Shown: positions 22,347-30,898 of the stretch, in pieces
How positions within the stretch are numbered: position 1 is the stretch's first letter
How the letters are laid out: each line of letters opens with the position of its first letter
DNA from: CAZGMJ01 sp964526785
GTDB lineage: Bacteria; Planctomycetota; Phycisphaerae; Sedimentisphaerales; Anaerobacaceae
DNA: 40,562 nucleotides
NCBI GenBank assembly: GCA_964526785.1
Contig: CAZGMJ010000049.1
Location: 1 to 40,562, forward strand
Reading direction: 5' to 3'
The notes under the pieces: generated by a model
What the model saw: the letters and a program-made list of their open reading frames with translations, nothing else
Databases searched by the model: none
Told to the model about the DNA's origin: nothing
Made by a program: the position numbers and the translations under genes

Positions 22347-24377
22347 ATGGCAAGGAAGTTCACACTCAAATCCAGGTCGGCCGCCGGGCACATCGATTTC
22401 TCGGGCGAACTGAACGACGAGCAGTTGGCGGTCGCTACAGCCGGAACCGGGCCGGCGCTTGTCGTGGCCGGAGCAGGCAGCGGAAAGACGCGTGCGCTGA
22501 CGTATCGACTGGCCTGGCTGGTGCACAATGGCGTGGATCCATCGCGGATTCTGCTGGTTACCTTCACCAATCGCGCCGCGCGCGAAATGCTCAGCCGCGT
22601 AGAAGTCCTGGTCCAGCAGAAAACGCGCAACATTTGGGGCGGCACGTTTCATCACATCGCCAATCGTATCCTGCGACAGCATGGTAAGGTGCTGGGTATT
22701 TCGCCGGACTTCACCATCCTCGACCGTGAAGATTCGCGCGACCTGATCGCCTCTTGTATTCACGATGCCGGCGTCGATACGCACAAACGGCGGTTCCCCC
22801 GCAAATCCGTGCTGGCTTCCATTTCCGGCTTCATGCAGAACACGCTGCAACCGCTGGAGAAGATACTTGCCGCGCGCTATCCGATGTTCATCAGAGAGGC
22901 CGCCGAGATCGAGAAGGTGCTGGTGCAGTACGCCGCCCGCAAGATGGAAAGGCAGTTGCTCGACTTCGATGATCTGCTCAGCGCCTGGCTCCGCCTGCTG
23001 ACCGAACACGAAGATATTCGCGCCGCCCTCGCCGATCAGTTTGTGCACATCCTCGTCGACGAATATCAGGATACCAACGCTATCCAGGGGGCGATCGTCG
23101 ATCTGCTGGCGTCCCGACATCGCAACCTGACCGTTGTAGGCGACGACTCGCAGTCGATCTACAGTTTCCGCGGCGCGAGCTTCGAGAATATCATCACATT
23201 CAAAGACCGCTACCCCCATGCACGGCAGTATCAACTGGAAACCAACTACCGATCCGTGCCCGAAATCCTGACTCTCGCCAACGCAAGCATCGCCTGCAAC
23301 GCAAGGCGCTTGCCGAAGCAGTTGCGCGCGATTCGCTCGTCAGGCCTCAAACCCGCCGTTGTGCCTGCGTTTGATCACTTCGTCCAGGCCCGTTTCATCG
23401 CTGAGTATGTGCTGCACCTGCTCGACGAAGGCCGCAGCCTCAACGATATCTCCGTCCTCTACCGCAGCCACTGGCATTCGCTCGAGATCCAATTGGAATT
23501 CCAGCGCCGCAACATCCCGTTCCAGGTTCGTGGCGGCCTTCGCTTCTTTGAACAGGCGCACATGAAAGATGTCCTGAGCTATCTGAGGATCGTTCATAAT
23601 CGGCGGGATGAACTGGCCTGGCTGCGCGTGCTGAAGATGCTGCCGCGTATCGGCAACGCGCTGTCGATAAGACTCTGGCGGCAGATCAGCCGGACCGATG
23701 ACCCGGTTGCCGCCGCGTGCGATGCATCGGTTGCCCGCATCCTGCCCGCGGGAACCCGGGACTTCTACAGCGATTTTGCGGCTGCACTGCGCGATCTGCG
23801 CAATCTGCCGTCACCCGGGGAAATGATCGACCGCGTCGTCGAGAAGCTGTACGACGATTACCTCGTCTCACACTACGACGGCGCCGAACTCCGCAGGCAC
23901 GACATCCGTGCGCTGGCTAATTTCGCCGCTCAGTACAAGAGCCTCGAAGCGTTTCTGGCCGACGCCGCCCTGGCGGGAGAGATTCCGGGCGAAGAGGTGG
24001 TAACCGGCCCTGTCGAGCAGGAATTCGTAACGCTCAGCACGGTCCATCAGGCCAAAGGGCTCGAATGGGCCGTCGTATTTGTGCCCTGGCTGGCGGACGG
24101 CCGCTTCCCGACCGATATGGCCATGAACACGAACGAGGAACTCGAAGAAGAACGCCGGGTCTTTCATGTGGCGGTCACCAGAGCCAAAGACGAACTCTAC
24201 CTCGTTATCCCGCAAGTGTATCGCACCCGCTCGACCGGCCGGTTCATCATGAAACCCAGCCGCTTCATCTCCGAACTCGAAGGGGAACTGACCGAGCCGA
24301 TGGAGATCGAAGAAGGCCTGCCCCACCTCATCGCCGGCGCCGACACCAAAGAACTGCCCGAATCCCAATCCACGTAG
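22347..24377 (+). CDS. UvrD/PcrA/Rep-like superfamily 1A DNA helicase
   Basis: A 676-residue 3'-5' DNA helicase. All SF1A motifs are present in order: Walker A AGAGSGKT (41-48), TFTNRAAREM (72-81), DEYQDT (238-243), VVGDDSQSIYSFRGA, the TNYRS block, LSTVHQAKGLEW and HVAVTRAKDELYL near the end. It is a little shorter than E. coli UvrD (about 720 residues) and lacks the long C-terminal tail. It should act in nucleotide excision or replication repair in the cytoplasm. ATG 22347 lacks a clear ribosome-binding site; a TTG at 22305 in the same frame would add 14 residues and is an alternative. Which paralogue it is (UvrD, PcrA or Rep) cannot be decided. Confidence 0.92.
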   Translation: MARKFTLKSRSAAGHIDFSGELNDEQLAVATAGTGPALVVAGAGSGKTRALTYRLAWLVHNGVDPSRILLVTFTNRAAREMLSRVEVLVQQKTRNIWGGTFHHIANRILRQHGKVLGISPDFTILDREDSRDLIASCIHDAGVDTHKRRFPRKSVLASISGFMQNTLQPLEKILAARYPMFIREAAEIEKVLVQYAARKMERQLLDFDDLLSAWLRLLTEHEDIRAALADQFVHILVDEYQDTNAIQGAIVDLLASRHRNLTVVGDDSQSIYSFRGASFENIITFKDRYPHARQYQLETNYRSVPEILTLANASIACNARRLPKQLRAIRSSGLKPAVVPAFDHFVQARFIAEYVLHLLDEGRSLNDISVLYRSHWHSLEIQLEFQRRNIPFQVRGGLRFFEQAHMKDVLSYLRIVHNRRDELAWLRVLKMLPRIGNALSIRLWRQISRTDDPVAAACDASVARILPAGTRDFYSDFAAALRDLRNLPSPGEMIDRVVEKLYDDYLVSHYDGAELRRHDIRALANFAAQYKSLEAFLADAALAGEIPGEEVVTGPVEQEFVTLSTVHQAKGLEWAVVFVPWLADGRFPTDMAMNTNEELEEERRVFHVAVTRAKDELYLVIPQVYRTRSTGRFIMKPSRFISELEGELTEPMEIEEGLPHLIAGADTKELPESQST

Positions 24378-24388
24378 CGCCGGTTCCT

Positions 24389-25543
24389 TCACATCGCCGC
24401 CGTGACTACCGCCCTCAATTCCGCTTCCGTCAGTTCGATCGGATTGCCTTTCATGCTGCTGGAATTCTGCGCTTTCGCCACCGCCGTATCGACATCGCGT
24501 TTCTGCAGTCCGAGCTCCGAAAGTGACGCAACAGACAGTTCCTCGCACAGTTCTTCTGCCCATGCTGCTCCGTCTGTGGCGCTCGCTTGCGCATTTCCGG
24601 TAACAATCCGCGCAACCTCTTCGTATCGCTGGAGAATATCGCTCTGCGGCTCTCGCTGACGCAGGCCTTCGATATTTGCTCGCATGACATGTGGCAGCAG
24701 GGCCGCGCATATGCTCCCGTGAGCTGCCCCGATCATGCCGCCCAACGGCCCGGCAAAACCGTGCACCGCCCCGAGCTTTGCGTTTGCCAGGGCCAGTCCT
24801 CCGAAGAGACTCGCCAGCGCCATGTCTTCTCTGGCGTCGGCGTCGTTACCGTGATGATAAGCAGTGCGCAGCGATCGACCGGCTCGCCGCAAACCTTCCC
24901 GGCAGATGCCGTCGGTCAGTGGGTTGGCCTTGCCCGAGACAAATGCTTCAATCAACTGCGTCAGGGCGTCCATCCCTGTCTCTGCGGTTACCGCTGCCGG
25001 CATCGAATGCGTCAGTACCGGATCGACCAGCGCGACCGTGGGCAGCATCAAAGGACTCCGCATGCTGACCTTGACCTTCTTCTCCGGCACCGCCAATACA
25101 GCGTTGCGTGTGACCTCAGCCCCGGTGCCCGCTGTCGTGGGCACCGCGATGTGAGTGGCGGTGGGGCGGTCCAGCTTCTTGCCGGCCCCGACAACCTCCA
25201 GATAGTCCATCAATTCGCCCGCGTTCGTGAGCATGGCCGCAACCGCCTTGCCTGTATCGAGCACGCTGCCGCCGCCGATACTGACAACACATCGGCTCGC
25301 GTGTGTCCTTGCTTTTTCGACGGCCTCTGCAACAAGGCATGTGGTTGGTTCCTTGTCGACGCCGAAAACCGTATACTGCATGCCGCATCTATCGAACTGT
25401 TCCAACAGAGGCTGTGCGCGGTCAGCCGCACTGCCTGTCAGGACAAATACCCTCTTTGCGTAGCCTCGGACAATCTCTCCCAGTTGCTCGGCTTGATATG
25501 CCCCGAATATGATCCGACCCGCCGTGGCGAATTCAAAATGCAT
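24389..25543 (-). CDS. Iron-containing (group III) alcohol dehydrogenase
   Basis: A 384-residue NAD(P)-dependent alcohol dehydrogenase of the iron-activated family. Landmarks are the nucleotide-binding GGGSVLDTGKA (90-100), TTAGTGAEVTRNAV, and the metal site formed by D in VALVDP and the histidines of AVHGFAGPLGGMIGAAHGS. Of two adjacent ATGs, 25543 lies 5 bases after AGGAG and is preferred over 25546. It could reduce aldehydes formed in fermentation or sugar breakdown. The small ABM monooxygenase gene lies 115 bases upstream on the same strand and may be co-transcribed. The gene converges with the helicase, with 11 bases between. Substrate not predictable. Confidence 0.9.
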   Translation of the reverse strand: MHFEFATAGRIIFGAYQAEQLGEIVRGYAKRVFVLTGSAADRAQPLLEQFDRCGMQYTVFGVDKEPTTCLVAEAVEKARTHASRCVVSIGGGSVLDTGKAVAAMLTNAGELMDYLEVVGAGKKLDRPTATHIAVPTTAGTGAEVTRNAVLAVPEKKVKVSMRSPLMLPTVALVDPVLTHSMPAAVTAETGMDALTQLIEAFVSGKANPLTDGICREGLRRAGRSLRTAYHHGNDADAREDMALASLFGGLALANAKLGAVHGFAGPLGGMIGAAHGSICAALLPHVMRANIEGLRQREPQSDILQRYEEVARIVTGNAQASATDGAAWAEELCEELSVASLSELGLQKRDVDTAVAKAQNSSSMKGNPIELTEAELRAVVTAAM

Positions 25544-25658
25544 CATATCTCCTGTACGCTATATGGATTAGTCTGCCGGATCTGCGTGAGTCTTGCCTGC
25601 TGCCCGGTGCCTGCATAACCCGGCCGGGCCGAGCGACTCTCAATCGCAACGGTCCCGC

Positions 25659-25967
25659 TTAGCCCCATCCCGGTTCATCGGGATAGATGTTGCTGTATTT
25701 GATGCTGCTTCGGGGTACCGCCATCATCTCCGCTACGGTGTCGCGCCACTTCTGATAGTGCGCGGTTTCCTTGTGCTTGGCGGGATCATCGGCCGTCCGG
25801 TACACCTCGACCAGAACGAACCGCGTAGGATCGTCCTGTCGCTGGAGCACATCGAACCGCGCGACCCCCGGTTCCTGGACGCTATTGCGGGCGTTCTCCA
25901 GCGACGCTGTTTTGAAAGCGTCGATCTGGTCGTCTTTCACGTGAACGAAAACGTGCACAATGAGCAT
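25659..25967 (-). CDS. Antibiotic biosynthesis monooxygenase (ABM) domain protein, YgiN-like
   Basis: A 102-residue single-domain dimeric alpha/beta barrel protein. Its sequence fits the ABM/quinol-monooxygenase family: MLIVHVFVHVKDDQIDAF at the start, EPGVARFDVLQRQDDPTRFVLVEVY in the middle and HKETAHYQKWRDTV near the end. ATG 25967 is preceded by AAGGAG with 6-base spacing; the frame stays open to 26303 but that part is not family-like. Members include quinol monooxygenases and autoinducer or (4S)-4-hydroxy-5-phosphonooxypentane-2,3-dione isomerase types, so the reaction is uncertain. It lies upstream of the iron-type alcohol dehydrogenase on the same strand. Confidence 0.88.
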   Translation of the reverse strand: MLIVHVFVHVKDDQIDAFKTASLENARNSVQEPGVARFDVLQRQDDPTRFVLVEVYRTADDPAKHKETAHYQKWRDTVAEMMAVPRSSIKYSNIYPDEPGWG

Positions 25968-26205
25968 GATATTCTCCTTAACCGTGCTGAATCTGAAGAC
26001 CGATAGTCTATCAGAGCACCTCGCCTCAGGCAATGCCTCGCCCCTGGACAAGCCCAAACAGCAGCAACTGCCATGCCCCGAAAGTTGCCATTTCTGGGGC
26101 CACGGCCCAATCCGACGATTGACGGATTTCAAGCCGACCCGGCCGAGCGCAAGAAATCGGCGATGTTGGGCTGCAAATGGCGTTTCCGTGGCGATTTGAG
26201 CCCTG

Positions 26206-26233
26206 TTGACTCTGCTTGAGAATGCCGCATAAT
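26206..26233 (+). promoter_or_regulatory. Orphan promoter-like element on the plus strand
   Basis: TTGACT (26206-26211) and CATAAT (26228-26233) are 16 bases apart, 5 of 6 consensus matches each. No plus-strand gene follows; instead a terminator-like hairpin occurs about 160 bases downstream. Confidence 0.35.
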
Positions 26234-26239
26234 TTTTTC

Positions 26240-26431
26240 GGACGTTGAGCACAAAAACGGTGAACCCTCGATTTTGCGCTGCGTATATACCACTGAAGGC
26301 CAAAAAGAACCACGATGAATGGAACTAAACAGGCATGAACTGAAAGCCGATAAGGCAAGTAGAACATAACAAAGATTTTTCTCCCCTCCGGAAGACATCG
26401 AGCAGCATCTGTTGCTCGATGTTTTCTTTTT
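26240..26431 (+). ncRNA. Candidate small non-coding RNA of about 190 bases
   Basis: Bounded by the promoter-like element at 26206-26233 and a terminator-like hairpin. Within it no plus-strand reading frame with a ribosome-binding site was seen, and it matches none of 6S, SRP, tmRNA or RNase P as far as I can judge. The existence of a transcript is inference from the boundaries. Confidence 0.25.
26391..26431 (+). terminator. Rho-independent terminator-like hairpin
   Basis: GAAGACATCGAGCA (26391-26404) pairs with TGCTCGATGTTTTC (26413-26426), a 14-base stem with one G-T pair and an 8-base loop, followed by TTTTT. The T tract points to plus-strand termination, yet both neighbouring genes are on the minus strand. 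Confidence 0.5.
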
Positions 26432-26522
26432 GCGCGACTTGGAGATTCTCGCGCCGTCGGCCGGCCGTAAGCCGTTCACAGACCGGATTGTCCATGGCGT
26501 CCCGGGCCATACACGACAGTTC

Positions 26523-29500
26523 TCAGCCGTTGCTGCCGCAACACTTCTTGAACTTCTTGCCGCTGCCGCAAGGGCACGGATCGTTGCGCCCGACTTTGGG
26601 CTTGTCCAGTTTGATCTGCTTGACTTTCGTCTCACCCTGAGGGGCCTGAGCAGCTGCCCGCTGCCGCTCGGCCATTGCGAATTGCCCCACCTGATCGTGG
26701 CTCGTCTGACTGACATTCCAGACGTTTCTTGCCTGTGCCCCCGCCTCGAGACGGATACGGAAGATAATGTCCGTTACACGGTCCTCAACGCTCGCGAGCA
26801 TGTTCTCAAACATCCGGAAACCCTCGCGCTTAAACTCGATCTTCGGGTCCTTCTCGGCAAATGAGCGCGTCCAGATACTGCTCTTGAGATGATCCATCGC
26901 GTAAAGATGGTCTTTCCACGAACTGTCGTAGACCTGCAGCAGAACGTATCGCTCAAGATCGCTGAGTTCCTCGCGAAGAAATTCCCTGCCCGCCTGAAAC
27001 AGTCGCTCCCGCCTGTGCGATGCGTCGGCAAGGTCGTCTGCCTCGAAACCCGCATTGAAGCGGTTGTTCGCCCATTGCACCAACTCCGGCGTGCCCAGTC
27101 GGCCCACCTGCTCATCCACTTCCTCTTCGAGGCGGCCGTCGTTGTATGATTTACTCAAATCCAGCAGTTGCCGCTGCAGCACATTGGGCTTGATCTCCTG
27201 CAGTTTGTCGGGAGTGTAACCCGCATTGTACTTCCTGTTCGCCCAGTCCGCCAGCGACTCGAACGCATACACATTCGCCCCCTGCGGACCATACACCATA
27301 TTCATCGCGAACTCGACCGGATACTCGATCTCCCGCTGCTTGTACTTGCCTATCGTCCGTTCACGCAGCAGATCGGCGATTTCTGCGCGCTTGAGTTCGC
27401 GTAACTCTTCGATATCCAGCTTGATATCGAACTTGGCCCGCGCCCAGTCGGCAAACGTCCGCAGGGCATAGTCCTCACGGAGGAATTCATTCAATTGTGA
27501 GCAGTCTTTCTTGTCGATTTGTTCCGCCGCCGCCTCGACAAGCTGCCCCTCAATTTCCTCCGGCGACTGGTGCTTGATCTTCCCGGGACTCAGACTCACG
27601 CTGAATGCGCTCATCGCCCACTTGCACAGCCCCGTTGTATCCCACGTTCGCGAGTCGCTGTAGTCCTCCAGATACTCGCCGATCGAGAGCGATATGCTGT
27701 TGGCCGCATTCTCCTTGGCCTTTTCCTTGATTATCTGCTCGATCTCCTCCGCCAGCGCCCCGCTGATCTCTCCGCCCTTTATTTCCACGCCGAACGTCGT
27801 TCTCGCCCACTCCGTAATGCAATTGTAAGCATAGTTCTCGTCGAGGATCGTATCGCAGTTCTCCTCGATCGTCTTGTCGATCATCTCCTGAATAAGTCCC
27901 TTGAGCCCCTTGCCCGCCAGAATCTGCCGCCGACGCTTGTAGAATATCTTCCGCTGGTAATCCATTACTTCATCGTATTCCAGCAGACTCTTGCGTATCT
28001 CGAAGTTTCGCTCCTCGACCTTCTTCTGCGCTTTCTCAATACCCTTGCTGATTCGCTTGTGGTAAATCGGCTGGCCTTCCTCCCAGCCGATCCATGATAG
28101 CGCCTTGACCGTCCACTCCGGCGCAAAGACCCGCATCAGATCATCATCGAAACACAAAAAGAACTGGCTCGATCCCTTGTCGCCCTGACGGCCCGCACGC
28201 CCGCGAAGCTGGTTGTCGATACGCCGGGCCTCATGCCGTTCCGTGCCCAGAATGTGCAACCCGCCGATCTCCGCCACGCCCTCGCCAAGCTTGATGTCTG
28301 TTCCGCGCCCCGCCATGTTCGTGGCGATGGTCACGTTGCCGCGCATTTTGCCGTCGCGGCCCTTGTGCTGATGTCCCGCCTTGGCCACGATCGTCGCCTC
28401 TCGCGCATGCTGTTTCGCATTCAGCACCTCGTGCTCGAGCCCGAATCGCTTGGACAGCGCCGCCGACAGCGCCTCGCTCTTCTCGATACTGATCGTACCC
28501 ACCAGCACGGGCCTTCCCGCCGCGCTGGTCTCGAATATGTCTTCCACGATGGCGTTGAACTTCTCGGAAACCGACTTGTATATCACGTCGTCGCGGTCAT
28601 CGCGTATGCACGGCTTGTTTGTCGGGATCACCACCACCTCGAGTTGGTATATGTTCATGAACTCGTCGGACTCCGTTGCGGCCGTGCCCGTCATGCCCGC
28701 CAACTGATCGTAGAGCTTGAAGAAATTCTGCAGCGTAATCGTCGCAAGCGTCTGACTCTCCTCCTTGATCGCAACGCCTTCCTTCGCCTCGACCGCCTGG
28801 TGCAGTCCGTCCGACCATTGCCTGCCGTGCATCAGTCGCCCCGTGAATTCATCCACGATGATGACCTTCCCCTCAAGGACCACATAGTCCTTCTCCCGCT
28901 CGAATGTAACATGGGCCCGAAGACTCTGCTCGAGCAAATGGGGCCACTCCATATTCGATCCCGTGAAAAACGAACCGACGCCCGCTATATCCTGCGCCGC
29001 CCCGATCCCCTCGTGCGTCAGGTGTATCTGCTTGCGGTCGAATTCCACCTCGTAATACTGGGTCGTCTGCTCGATCTTCGCCCGGGCGGACTCCAGGTCG
29101 TTCTCCGCCTTCTCAATGCCCTTTTTGGCTCGCTCGATGCGCTGGCTGTCCTTGTCCTTCTTGGCCTCGGAGAGCTCTCCCTGCGCGTTGGCCACCGCCC
29201 GTTCGCCCGCATCGATCTGTTTCTTGAGCCGGTCGTATGTGCTTTGCATCGTAATGAGCTTCCGCGCGACCTGATCGGCCTTCTTGTACCGTGAGACATC
29301 GTCGTACGCCGGTCCGGAAATAATCAGCGGCGTCCGCGCCTCGTCGACAAGAATCGAGTCCACCTCATCGATGATCGTATACTCCAACTCTCCCTGCACC
29401 ATCCTGCCCAGCGAGAGTTTCATGTTGTCGCGCAGATAGTCGAAGCCGAACTCATTATTCGTGCCGTAAGTGATATCGCAGGCGTACTGAGCCTTGCGCT

Positions 29501-30008
29501 CATCACCGCCCGTATCCATATCCGCCTGAATCGCGCCGACCGTCATGCCGAGCGCTTCATAGACCGGCCCCATCCACTCCGCGTCACGCTTGGCCAGATA
29601 GTCGTTGACCGTGATGATGTGCACGTGCCTGCCCGTCAGGTGCACCAGATACGCCGCAAGCGTCGCCACCAGCGTCTTTCCCTCGCCCGTGGCCATCTCC
29701 GCGATCTTGCCTTCATAGAGTACGTGTCCGCCGATCAACTGAACGTCGAAATGCCGCATCTCCACATTCCGCCGAGCCGCTTCGCGAACGACCGCAAACG
29801 CCTGTGGAAGCATATCCTCGGGGCGCGTCCCGCTGCGGATCGCCGCCTTGAACTCGTCCGTCTTGGCTCTCAGGGCCTCATCGGAGAGTCCCCGCATCTC
29901 GTCCTCGAACTCACCCGCCTGCCGCGCGATAACGCTGTAGCTCTTTACCAGACGCTCATTCCGCGATCCGAAGACCTTTACCAGAGTTTTGCTTACTTTG
30001 TTGAGCAT
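26523..30008 (-). CDS. secA: Preprotein translocase ATPase SecA, extended planctomycete form
   Basis: The motor ATPase of Sec export, 1161 residues compared with about 900 in E. coli. Walker A is MATGEGKT (105-112), the DEAD-type box is IIDEVDSILVDEARTPLIISG, the second helicase domain contains NMAGRGTDIKLG (564-574) and the C-terminal zinc-binding motif is CPCGSGKKFKKCC (1145-1157). Two additions explain the size. Residues 242-318 insert a charged coiled coil into the preprotein cross-linking domain. The helical scaffold around 730-1030 contains five spaced copies of a W-A-x3-[FY] module where ordinary SecA has one. ATG 30008 has only a weak AGG upstream. It lies downstream of efp on the same strand with a 164-base gap. 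Identity is certain; the role of the insertions is unknown. Confidence 0.97.
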   Translation of the reverse strand: MLNKVSKTLVKVFGSRNERLVKSYSVIARQAGEFEDEMRGLSDEALRAKTDEFKAAIRSGTRPEDMLPQAFAVVREAARRNVEMRHFDVQLIGGHVLYEGKIAEMATGEGKTLVATLAAYLVHLTGRHVHIITVNDYLAKRDAEWMGPVYEALGMTVGAIQADMDTGGDERKAQYACDITYGTNNEFGFDYLRDNMKLSLGRMVQGELEYTIIDEVDSILVDEARTPLIISGPAYDDVSRYKKADQVARKLITMQSTYDRLKKQIDAGERAVANAQGELSEAKKDKDSQRIERAKKGIEKAENDLESARAKIEQTTQYYEVEFDRKQIHLTHEGIGAAQDIAGVGSFFTGSNMEWPHLLEQSLRAHVTFEREKDYVVLEGKVIIVDEFTGRLMHGRQWSDGLHQAVEAKEGVAIKEESQTLATITLQNFFKLYDQLAGMTGTAATESDEFMNIYQLEVVVIPTNKPCIRDDRDDVIYKSVSEKFNAIVEDIFETSAAGRPVLVGTISIEKSEALSAALSKRFGLEHEVLNAKQHAREATIVAKAGHQHKGRDGKMRGNVTIATNMAGRGTDIKLGEGVAEIGGLHILGTERHEARRIDNQLRGRAGRQGDKGSSQFFLCFDDDLMRVFAPEWTVKALSWIGWEEGQPIYHKRISKGIEKAQKKVEERNFEIRKSLLEYDEVMDYQRKIFYKRRRQILAGKGLKGLIQEMIDKTIEENCDTILDENYAYNCITEWARTTFGVEIKGGEISGALAEEIEQIIKEKAKENAANSISLSIGEYLEDYSDSRTWDTTGLCKWAMSAFSVSLSPGKIKHQSPEEIEGQLVEAAAEQIDKKDCSQLNEFLREDYALRTFADWARAKFDIKLDIEELRELKRAEIADLLRERTIGKYKQREIEYPVEFAMNMVYGPQGANVYAFESLADWANRKYNAGYTPDKLQEIKPNVLQRQLLDLSKSYNDGRLEEEVDEQVGRLGTPELVQWANNRFNAGFEADDLADASHRRERLFQAGREFLREELSDLERYVLLQVYDSSWKDHLYAMDHLKSSIWTRSFAEKDPKIEFKREGFRMFENMLASVEDRVTDIIFRIRLEAGAQARNVWNVSQTSHDQVGQFAMAERQRAAAQAPQGETKVKQIKLDKPKVGRNDPCPCGSGKKFKKCCGSNG

Positions 30009-30172
30009 AAGAGCCTGTCACTTCCAGCACAGATTCCCGCTGTCTATATGGACCGCACCATCCACAGGTGCAGTCGGGCGCCAAGTATGCAGCATAAAGT
30101 ATGTTCTGGTGCACACGCAGCCATGGAAAGCAATAGTAACGCCGCCTGCGTGTCTCCACCGTTCGGCTGATT

Positions 30173-30733
30173 CTATTCTTTTACGCGGGTCACATATTCG
30201 CCGGTTCGTGTGTCCACGCGAATCATCTCTCCAACCTTCACAAAAGGCGGCACCTGAACGACCACGCCCGTCTCCAGCGTTGCAGGCTTGTTCTGATTGG
30301 TCGCCGTCGCGCCCTTGATCTCCGGCGGAGTGTCCTTCACCTCAAGATCGACGGTATTCGGCAGCGTTACAATCAGCGGCTTGCCCTCATACATGCTGAC
30401 CTGAAGTTGCGTATTCGGCTTGAGATACTTCTGCCCGTCGCCGAATGCCTCGTCGTCCAGCGAAACCTGCTCGAACGTCTCCGTGTTCATCAATACGTGT
30501 TCGCTGCCGGCCGAATACAGATACTCATAGGTTCGCTTGTCAAGGTAGGCTTCCTCGATGTTCTCATCCGATCGCAGACGCACGTTCTGGACCGAACCGT
30601 CCGTTAGGTTCTTGAGCTTGGTCTGATAGACGGCTCCCCCCTTGCCCAGTTTAACATGCTGAAAGTCGGTAATTGCGTAGAGCTTGTCATCGATCTTGAC
30701 CGTCTGCCCTTTACGCATGTCAGATGCCTTCAT
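30173..30733 (-). CDS. efp: Elongation factor P
   Basis: Translation elongation factor P, 186 residues, the standard three-domain length. It binds between the P and E sites and relieves stalling at proline runs. The tip loop of domain I reads HVKLGKGGAVYQTK with the modifiable lysine at position 31 (equivalent to E. coli K34), and the C-terminal signature GEMIRVDTRTGEYVTRVKE matches the family. ATG 30733 has GGAG 6 bases upstream; a GTG at 30745 in the same frame is less likely. No EpmA, EpmB or other EF-P modification gene is in the window. A promoter candidate lies at 30808-30835, between rnr and efp, so efp can be transcribed on its own. Confidence 0.97.
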   Translation of the reverse strand: MKASDMRKGQTVKIDDKLYAITDFQHVKLGKGGAVYQTKLKNLTDGSVQNVRLRSDENIEEAYLDKRTYEYLYSAGSEHVLMNTETFEQVSLDDEAFGDGQKYLKPNTQLQVSMYEGKPLIVTLPNTVDLEVKDTPPEIKGATATNQNKPATLETGVVVQVPPFVKVGEMIRVDTRTGEYVTRVKE

Positions 30734-30807
30734 TTGGTGCTCCACAAGTTACGTTACGATGTCCAACCGGTTCTTGTCCGGTCCTTGTTCATATTTCCAA
30801 CGAAGCG

Positions 30808-30835
30808 AGTGTATCCATTTGTGCCCGTCTGTCAA
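30808..30835 (-). promoter_or_regulatory. Candidate sigma70 promoter for efp
   Basis: On the minus strand TTGACA (30830-30835, perfect) is followed by 16 bases and TACACT (30808-30813). The start near 30801 gives a leader of about 68 bases. Confidence 0.5.
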
Positions 30836-30898
30836 GAAGTCCCGAACGCCGCAGCAAGGCCGCACTCTGAAAACCCGGATGCTCCCGACGCGCCCGGC

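Larger units (their letters stand above)
25968..26522 (+). other. 555-base gap holding a candidate orphan transcript
   Basis: No convincing protein gene was seen between the ABM gene and secA, although a 61-codon minus-strand frame (26325-26510) is open. The only structured items are the plus-strand promoter-like pair at 26206-26233 and the hairpin with T tract at 26391-26431, reported separately. Confidence 0.4.

Noticed and set aside
24587..25618. 343-codon plus-strand frame opposite the iron-type alcohol dehydrogenase
   Set aside because: Shadow of a well-supported gene; composition is arginine/cysteine-rich and not protein-like.
25968..26522. tRNA, SRP RNA or 6S RNA gene
   Set aside because: No T-loop GGTTCGA, no GGAAGG-type SRP core and no long rod pairing of the ends were seen.
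28233..29294. 353-codon plus-strand frame opposite secA
   Set aside because: It lies wholly antisense to secure SecA coding sequence. GC-rich third positions commonly create such frames, and its product is an arginine/leucine-rich sequence with no family motif.
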